From Halomonas sp. (lineage in GTDB: Bacteria; Pseudomonadota; Gammaproteobacteria; Pseudomonadales; Halomonadaceae): 10,616 nucleotides of DNA. Below are positions 7,222 to 10,616 of the stretch, piece after piece (within the stretch, counting starts at the first letter, position 1; the number at the start of each line of letters is the position of its first letter). A model generated the notes under the pieces. The model saw only the letters and a list, made by a program, of their open reading frames with translations. It had not been told where the DNA came from and did not search any database. Position numbers and translations under genes: made by a program. The stretch spans positions 1-10,616 of the forward strand of contig SKHS01000029.1 in the NCBI GenBank assembly GCA_007116835.1. The letters are read 5' to 3'.

Positions 7222-7437
7222 ATGAAACAAGGTATTCACCCGAATTACAACACGGTCACCGCCAGCTGCTCTTGCGGTGCAAGCTTCCAGGTAGGTTCTA
7301 CCTCTGGTCAGGACTTCTCCCTGGATGTGTGCTCCAACTGCCACCCGTTCTACACTGGCAAGCAGAAGCAAGCGTCCACCGGTGGCCGCGTAGAGCGTTT
7401 CAACAAGCGTTTCGGCGCTGCTGTTAAGCGCGGCTAA
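7222..7437 (+). CDS. rpmE: 50S ribosomal protein L31 (bL31), zinc-binding form
   Basis: bL31 is a large-subunit ribosomal protein that helps form the bridge between the 50S and 30S heads. The 71-residue product MKQGIHPNYN... is very close to E. coli RpmE (70). It keeps all four zinc-ribbon cysteines (16, 18, 37, 40) and the TGGRVERFNKRF tail, so it is the C+ type. Any C- paralogue (ykgM/rpmE2) lies outside this window. An upstream in-frame ATG at 7210 would add MRSK, but it is part of the Shine-Dalgarno (TGAGG, 7211-7215) serving the ATG at 7222 (6-nt spacing), so the shorter form is chosen. The gene is monocistronic: own promoter upstream, tandem terminators downstream. Confidence 0.97.
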   Translation: MKQGIHPNYNTVTASCSCGASFQVGSTSGQDFSLDVCSNCHPFYTGKQKQASTGGRVERFNKRFGAAVKRG

Positions 7438-7464
7438 TCCTAACGGATTTGCTCTTATCGCAGG

Positions 7465-7484
7465 CACAACACAGGTTGTGTTTT
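7465..7484 (+). terminator. First rpmE terminator hairpin
   Basis: CACAAC (7465-7470) and GTTGTG (7475-7480) form a 6-bp stem with an ACAG loop, directly followed by TTTT and G. The stem can be extended by two G-U pairs. It is weaker than the following hairpin; the two form a tandem terminator 28 nt after the rpmE stop. Confidence 0.5.
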
Positions 7485-7486
7485 GC

Positions 7487-7519
7487 GCAAAAGCCCACGC
7501 CATGACGTGGGCTTTTTGC
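7487..7519 (+). terminator. Strong rpmE intrinsic terminator
   Basis: GCCCACG (7493-7499) pairs with CGTGGGC (7506-7512) around a 6-nt loop. An A-run before the stem and TTTTT after it (7513-7517) extend the stem and make it potentially bidirectional. This is the clearest intrinsic terminator in the window. Confidence 0.9.
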
Positions 7520-7540
7520 ACTCTGAGAAATGCCTTTTTC

Positions 7541-7554
7541 TGGTCAATTGACCA
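7541..7554. promoter_or_regulatory. Perfect 14-bp palindrome TGGTCAATTGACCA
   Basis: The element is fully self-complementary and lies 24 nt after the main rpmE terminator hairpin. Its TGGT...ACCA half-sites recall operators of GntR/FadR-type regulators, but the spacing between halves is longer than in the FadR consensus. It lies over 300 nt upstream of the malic enzyme start. No assignment to a regulator is made. Confidence 0.45.
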
Positions 7555-7573
7555 AACAACGCACTTTGTAACT

Positions 7574-7619
7574 GACTTTTCCACAGCCGAGTTGGCAAGG
7601 ATAGGAGTGTGGAAAAGTC
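7574..7619. repeat. 12-bp perfect inverted repeat with DnaA-box-like arms
   Basis: GACTTTTCCACA (7574-7585) is repeated exactly in inverted orientation as TGTGGAAAAGTC (7608-7619), with 22 nt between. Each arm includes TTTTCCACA, which fits the relaxed DnaA box TTWTNCACA and differs by one base from the strong box TTATCCACA. The repeat could also fold as a stem-loop in RNA. Function unknown. Confidence 0.6.
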
Positions 7620-7759
7620 GCGTTTATGTGCGTGATTTTATGGAATTAATTTTCACAAAACCCTGCATTGAATCAATAAGTAAAGCTTTATAGCTAGCAT
7701 GCGTATGCATAAGTTTCAGCAAATAACATGGAAAAGTGACGAACATGAAGGGAATGGGG

Positions 7760-7775
7760 TTAAAACGATCGTTTT
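7760..7775. promoter_or_regulatory. Candidate operator, copy 1 (upstream of the malic enzyme gene)
   Basis: TTAAAACGATCGTTTT contains a perfect 14-bp palindrome (7762-7775). The same 16 bases occur at 10104-10119 between tesB and tadA. It ends 21 nt before the -35 of the candidate malic enzyme promoter, a position that suits activation or upstream repression. The AAAC-N4-GTTT pattern resembles sites of PsrA-type TetR regulators of fatty acid metabolism; that link is inference. Confidence 0.5.
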
Positions 7776-7796
7776 CCAGTTAAGTTTACTACGTGC

Positions 7797-7823
7797 TTGA
7801 GACGCATAGGTTTTTTCTATATT
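7797..7823 (+). promoter_or_regulatory. Candidate malic enzyme promoter
   Basis: TTGAGA (7797-7802; 5 of 6) and TATATT (7818-7823; 5 of 6) are 15 nt apart, shorter than the ideal 17. Transcription would start near 7830 and leave a leader of about 35 nt. The short spacer is typical of promoters helped by a regulator, but this is only suggestive. Confidence 0.45.
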
Positions 7824-7864
7824 CTGATGCGACTTTTCTACTTTAGGCTGATTGGACCTTGACC

Positions 7865-9145
7865 ATGACGGATGCAAATAAGCAAGCGGCTTTGGATTAT
7901 CACGCTAAACCGATTCCCGGTAAGCTATCTGTGGAGTTAACCAAACCCACGGCTACCGCGCGTGATCTGGCACTGGCGTATAGCCCTGGCGTTGCTGAGC
8001 CGGTTCGCGAAATCGCTCGTGAGGCGGAAAATGCGTATCGCTACACTGGTAAAGGGAATCTGGTCGCCGTTATTTCCGACGGAACCGCCATTTTAGGGTT
8101 GGGCAACCTTGGCCCGCTGGCCAGTAAGCCGGTAATGGAAGGCAAGGGGGTACTGTTTAAGTGCTTTGCAGGCATTAATTCAGTGGACATCGAAGTGGAT
8201 GCTGAAAGCCCGCAGGCGTTTATCGATACCGTTGCGCGCATTGCTGACACCTGGGGCGGTATTAACCTGGAAGATATCAAAGCGCCTGAGTGTTTCGAAA
8301 TTGAAAAAGCCTTGATTGAGCGCTGCAATATTCCGGTATTTCATGATGATCAGCACGGCACGGCCATTGTGACTGCAGCCGGCATGTTGAATGCGTTGGA
8401 TATCGCGGGTAAGCGCATTGAAGACGTGAAAATTGTCTGTATGGGGGCGGGCGCTGCGGCAATTGCCTGTATGCGTTTGTTAGTCTCTTGTGGCGCTAAC
8501 AAAGAAAACCTAGTGATGCTGGATCGCCGTGGAGTCATTCACACTGACCGTGACGGTATCAATGAGTACAAGGCGGAGTTCGCTCGTGCCACCGATATGC
8601 GCACGCTAGACGATGCCATTGATGGTGCTGATGTGTTTATTGGCCTGTCCGGCCCAGGTCTGCTGTCAGCTGAGCAGGTCAAAAAGATGGCGGCCGACCC
8701 GGTAATCTTTGCGTGTACAAACCCGGATCCTGAGATTCACCCGGACGTCGCCCGCGAGGCGCGCCCTGATGTGATTATGGCCACCGGTCGCTCGGACTTC
8801 CCGAACCAGGTCAATAACGTGCTGGGCTTTCCGTTCATTTTCCGTGGCGCGCTGGATGTGCGGGCAACACGCATTAATGAAGCCATGAAGCTAGCCGCCG
8901 TTCACGCTCTGAAAGACCTAGCGCGTGAGCCAGTTCCGCAGGAAGTGCTAGACGCCTACGAGCGCACTGAGATGAGCTTTGGGCGTGAATACATCATCCC
9001 AACGCCCGTCGATATTCGCTTATTAGACCGGGTGTCCTCTGCGGTGGCTCAAGCGGCGGTAGATTCTGGCGTTGCACGTAAGCCTTACCCCGCGCACTAT
9101 CCGCTTAGCACCATTAATGATGTTTACGGTAAATCGGTAGGTTAA
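7865..9145 (+). CDS. maeB: Malic enzyme, single-domain (oxaloacetate-decarboxylating malate dehydrogenase)
   Basis: This enzyme oxidatively decarboxylates malate to pyruvate and CO2 with reduction of NAD(P)+, linking the TCA cycle to pyruvate and NADPH supply. The 426-residue protein has the N-terminal catalytic domain, with ALAYSPGVAEP (36-46; probable catalytic Tyr39), SDGTAILGLGNLG (71-83), the catalytic Lys region around 94, and the metal-binding FHDDQHGTAIV (159-169). The NAD(P)-binding fold has GAGAAAIACM (194-203), TNPDPEI (285-291) and ATGRSDFPNQVNN (306-318). It lacks the C-terminal phosphotransacetylase-like domain of E. coli MaeB (759 residues), as in the pseudomonad short form. 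The ATG at 7865 is preferred over an in-frame TTG at 7859 because GGA (7854-7856) is 8 nt from the ATG but only 2 nt from the TTG. Cofactor preference cannot be read with certainty. Confidence 0.95.
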   Translation: MTDANKQAALDYHAKPIPGKLSVELTKPTATARDLALAYSPGVAEPVREIAREAENAYRYTGKGNLVAVISDGTAILGLGNLGPLASKPVMEGKGVLFKCFAGINSVDIEVDAESPQAFIDTVARIADTWGGINLEDIKAPECFEIEKALIERCNIPVFHDDQHGTAIVTAAGMLNALDIAGKRIEDVKIVCMGAGAAAIACMRLLVSCGANKENLVMLDRRGVIHTDRDGINEYKAEFARATDMRTLDDAIDGADVFIGLSGPGLLSAEQVKKMAADPVIFACTNPDPEIHPDVAREARPDVIMATGRSDFPNQVNNVLGFPFIFRGALDVRATRINEAMKLAAVHALKDLAREPVPQEVLDAYERTEMSFGREYIIPTPVDIRLLDRVSSAVAQAAVDSGVARKPYPAHYPLSTINDVYGKSVG

Positions 9146-9163
9146 TCATCTGCTGATGTGTTA

Positions 9164-9190
9164 CCAACGCCCGCTAATTGCGGGCGTTGG
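9164..9190. terminator. Bidirectional terminator between the malic enzyme gene and tesB
   Basis: Perfect 11-bp arms CCAACGCCCGC (9164-9174) and GCGGGCGTTGG (9180-9190) enclose the loop TAATT, between two convergent genes. On the plus strand the stem is followed by CGTTTCT, a weak U-run; on the minus strand there is no U-run. Stem strength and position make it the likely transcription end of the malic enzyme gene, and possibly of tesB. Confidence 0.75.
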
Positions 9191-9210
9191 CGTTTCTAGC
9201 GGGCGTAACG

Positions 9211-10032
9211 TTAGTGGGAAGGGTGGCGTACTAGCCCCTCTTGAGCAGTAGAGGCTACTAAACGCCCATCACGACGGTAAATGTGGCCACGGGCCAGGCC
9301 ACGAGCGCCGCCAGCCCAGGGGGAGTCAACCACATAGAGCAACCAATCATCTAAGCGCGTATCTTCGTGTAGCCACAAAGCATGGTCTAAGCTGGCAATA
9401 CGCAGTTTAGGGTCGGTGTATTTGATGCCATGGGGAATCAAACCAGTCGTTAGCAGGTTGAAGTCCGAGACATAGGAGAGCAAATGGCGATGCAAAGCCG
9501 GATCATCAGGCAGCGTGCCGCCAGCTAAGCGAAACCATAGGCACTGGCCTGCGGGCGATGCGTTATCAGGGTTGTCTTTCAAGTGCAAAAATTCGATAGG
9601 GTGGCCGGGGAAGCGTGAGTGTTTAACGTCACCACTTTCAATTAACGCCTCCGGCGTGGGCACCTGGGGCATGGCGCGCTGGTGGCTCATGCCCGCTTCT
9701 TGGCTTTGAAATGATGCGCTGCAGAAGAAAATCGGGCGGCCTTTTTGAATGGCCGTGACGCGCCGGGTCGTAAAACTGCCGCCGTCGCGAATGGTATCTA
9801 CTTGGTAGACCACTGGGCGATGAGGGTCGCCGGGGCGCAGAAAATAGCCATGCTGTGAGTGCGGTCGGCGCTCATCGGGTACGGTGCGCGCTGCTGCTGC
9901 TAGCGCTTGACCTAAGACTTGGCCGCCATAAAGCTGAGGAAACCCCAGGTCTTGGCTTTGGCCACGAAATAGTGTCTCTTCAAGGGCTTCTAGCGCTAGT
10001 AAATTAACTAGCGTATTCAGCGCATCGTTCAT
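9211..10032 (-). CDS. tesB: Acyl-CoA thioesterase II
   Basis: TesB hydrolyses medium- and long-chain acyl-CoA to free fatty acid and CoA in the cytoplasm. The 273-residue protein (E. coli 286) has the double-hotdog layout. The N-terminal half contains LFRGQSQDLG (21-30), GGQVLGQAL (36-44), SQHGYFLRPGD (59-69) and GGSFTTRRVTA (84-94). The C-terminal half contains YVSDFNLL (187-194), IASLDHALW (212-220) and ASTAQEGLVR (260-269). The E. coli catalytic Asp204 and Gln278 correspond to Asp190 and Gln264. The position of Thr228 is Ser214 here, a conservative change. The family region around residues 130-160 is shorter than in E. coli. The ATG start has AAGGA (minus strand, 10041-10045), 8 nt upstream. 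It converges with the malic enzyme gene and is divergent from tadA. Confidence 0.95.
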   Translation of the reverse strand: MNDALNTLVNLLALEALEETLFRGQSQDLGFPQLYGGQVLGQALAAAARTVPDERRPHSQHGYFLRPGDPHRPVVYQVDTIRDGGSFTTRRVTAIQKGRPIFFCSASFQSQEAGMSHQRAMPQVPTPEALIESGDVKHSRFPGHPIEFLHLKDNPDNASPAGQCLWFRLAGGTLPDDPALHRHLLSYVSDFNLLTTGLIPHGIKYTDPKLRIASLDHALWLHEDTRLDDWLLYVVDSPWAGGARGLARGHIYRRDGRLVASTAQEGLVRHPSH

Positions 10033-10103
10033 TATCGGTATCCTTGGGGCTGTCTGTTTTGCTGCCGATGATTGCCAGCGTACCTTGTTCGGCTATCGCG
10101 CTA

Positions 10104-10119
10104 TTAAAACGATCGTTTT
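10104..10119. promoter_or_regulatory. Candidate operator, copy 2 (between tesB and tadA)
   Basis: The same 16 bases as at 7760-7775, including the perfect 14-bp palindrome (10106-10119). It lies 21 nt before the tadA start codon and 71 nt upstream of the tesB start codon, inside the 108-nt divergent promoter region. On the minus strand its edge supplies TTTAAT, a possible tesB -10 element, though no good -35 accompanies it. A bound protein here could affect both genes. Confidence 0.55.
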
Positions 10120-10140
10120 GTTACCTTAGCGGAGTTTTCC

Positions 10141-10596
10141 TTGATACGCAGCGATGAATTTTACATGTACCGTGCGCTTGACCAAGCGCACTTGGCCTTT
10201 ACGCAAGGCGAAGTGCCGGTGGGGGCTGTGGTGGTCGACGCCGAAGGCAACATCATCGGGGTTGGGCACAACGCGCCGATAGCCAGCTGCGACCCAAGCG
10301 GCCATGCTGAAATTCGTGCCCTACGCGAGGCGGGAAAGCAACTGGGTAATTACCGCTTAGAGGGCTGCACGCTGTTTGTGACGCTGGAACCTTGCATGAT
10401 GTGTGCCGGTGCTATGGTTCACGCGCGGCTGAGCCGTTTAGTTTACGGCGCGACAGAGCCTCGTACCGGCATGGTGGAATCCAAAGCTAACCTGCTTGCC
10501 CAGCCATGGTTTAACCACCAAGTGGCGGTAACGCGTGGCGTGCTTGCAGTGCCAGCAAAAAAGTTGCTTAAACAGTTTTTTGCTACGAAACGCTGA
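10141..10596 (+). CDS. tadA: tRNA-specific adenosine deaminase TadA
   Basis: TadA deaminates adenosine-34 to inosine in the anticodon of tRNA-Arg(ACG), allowing decoding of CGU, CGC and CGA codons. The 151-residue zinc-dependent deaminase has PVGAVVV (26-32), the catalytic HAE motif (55-57; His55 zinc ligand, Glu57 proton shuttle) and PCMMC (84-88; Cys85 and Cys88 zinc ligands), followed by AGAMVHARL. All active-site residues are present. The start codon is TTG, supported by GGAG (10131-10134) 6 nt upstream and by alignment of the first residues (EFYMYRAL) with E. coli TadA (HEYWMRHAL). An ATG at 10165 would cut into the first helix and has no Shine-Dalgarno. The 20 nt after the stop codon at the window edge show nothing recognisable. 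Confidence 0.97.
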   Translation: MIRSDEFYMYRALDQAHLAFTQGEVPVGAVVVDAEGNIIGVGHNAPIASCDPSGHAEIRALREAGKQLGNYRLEGCTLFVTLEPCMMCAGAMVHARLSRLVYGATEPRTGMVESKANLLAQPWFNHQVAVTRGVLAVPAKKLLKQFFATKR

Positions 10597-10616
10597 CCTG
10601 CTACTCCATTGGCGGA

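Larger units (their letters stand above)
7520..7864. other. Gene-free intergenic region with multiple inverted repeats
   Basis: About 340 nt between the rpmE terminator and the malic enzyme start have no credible coding potential. The region is visibly more AT-rich than its surroundings. It holds a 14-bp palindrome (7541-7554), a 12-bp inverted repeat (7574-7619) with DnaA-box-like arms, a second 14-bp palindrome (7762-7775) that recurs upstream of tesB/tadA, and the candidate malic enzyme promoter. The octamer GACTTTTC or its complement occurs three times (7574, 7612, 7831), with a near copy at 7731. A small RNA gene is possible but has no clear promoter-terminator pair. Confidence 0.6.

Noticed and set aside
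7189..7584. 131-codon minus-strand frame opposite rpmE
   Set aside because: It is a shadow of rpmE and its terminators; rpmE is an unmistakable ribosomal protein gene.
7478..7693. 71-codon plus-strand frame after rpmE
   Set aside because: It begins inside the tandem rpmE terminators, lacks a ribosome-binding site and runs through the inverted repeats; no recognisable protein features.
7574..7712. A cryptic replication origin in the rpmE-malic enzyme gap
   Set aside because: Only two good DnaA-box-like 9-mers and a few degenerate ones are visible; there is no AT-rich 13-mer array and no origin gene context (dnaA, gidA, parAB).
1..10616. Mobile elements, CRISPR arrays, tRNA or rRNA genes, defence or secretion systems
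   Set aside because: I looked for repeats with regular spacing, transposase or integrase motifs, tRNA-like cloverleaf tails and unfamiliar gene clusters on both strands and saw none; all long frames are accounted for by housekeeping genes.

Overview
This is an ordinary housekeeping stretch of a gammaproteobacterial chromosome. It is moderately GC-rich and densely packed, and holds nine complete protein genes. The order malic enzyme - rpmE - priA - argS - SPOR/FtsN-like - hslV - hslU is the arrangement I know from Pseudomonas and related gammaproteobacteria. In E. coli the corresponding block is priA-cytR-ftsN-hslVU. Together with protein-level similarity this suggests an oceanospirillalean organism, most likely a Halomonas-like halophile. 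The genus is an inference; the class is close to certain.

Layout. Positions 1-123 hold no gene, only a short hairpin beyond the end of hslU. A five-gene minus-strand block runs from 7076 down to 124: priA (replication restart helicase), argS (arginyl-tRNA synthetase), an FtsN-like SPOR protein, hslV and hslU (ATP-dependent protease). argS and the SPOR gene are 3 nt apart and share a good sigma70-type promoter upstream of argS. hslV and hslU are 10 nt apart. A GC-rich hairpin with a weak U-run separates the SPOR gene from hslVU, so hslVU is probably its own unit. Divergent from priA is rpmE (ribosomal protein bL31, zinc-binding type), with a clear extended -10 promoter, a structured leader and tandem terminators. 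After a 338-nt non-coding stretch rich in inverted repeats comes a single-domain malic enzyme on the plus strand. It converges on tesB (acyl-CoA thioesterase II), which is divergent from tadA (tRNA adenosine deaminase) at the right end.

The genes serve core functions: replication restart, translation (tRNA charging, tRNA wobble editing, ribosome), division and protein quality control. A small carbon/lipid theme (NADPH-forming malic enzyme and acyl-CoA thioesterase) lies on the right. I see no mobile element, CRISPR array, prophage, defence island or novel multi-gene system.

The points worth a second look are in the non-coding DNA. An identical 16-bp element containing a perfect 14-bp palindrome lies upstream of both the malic enzyme gene and the tesB/tadA divergent pair. 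A perfect 12-bp inverted repeat whose arms contain DnaA-box-like 9-mers lies in the rpmE-malic enzyme gap. The rpmE leader can fold in mutually exclusive ways. A terminator-like hairpin and a palindrome lie in front of hslV.
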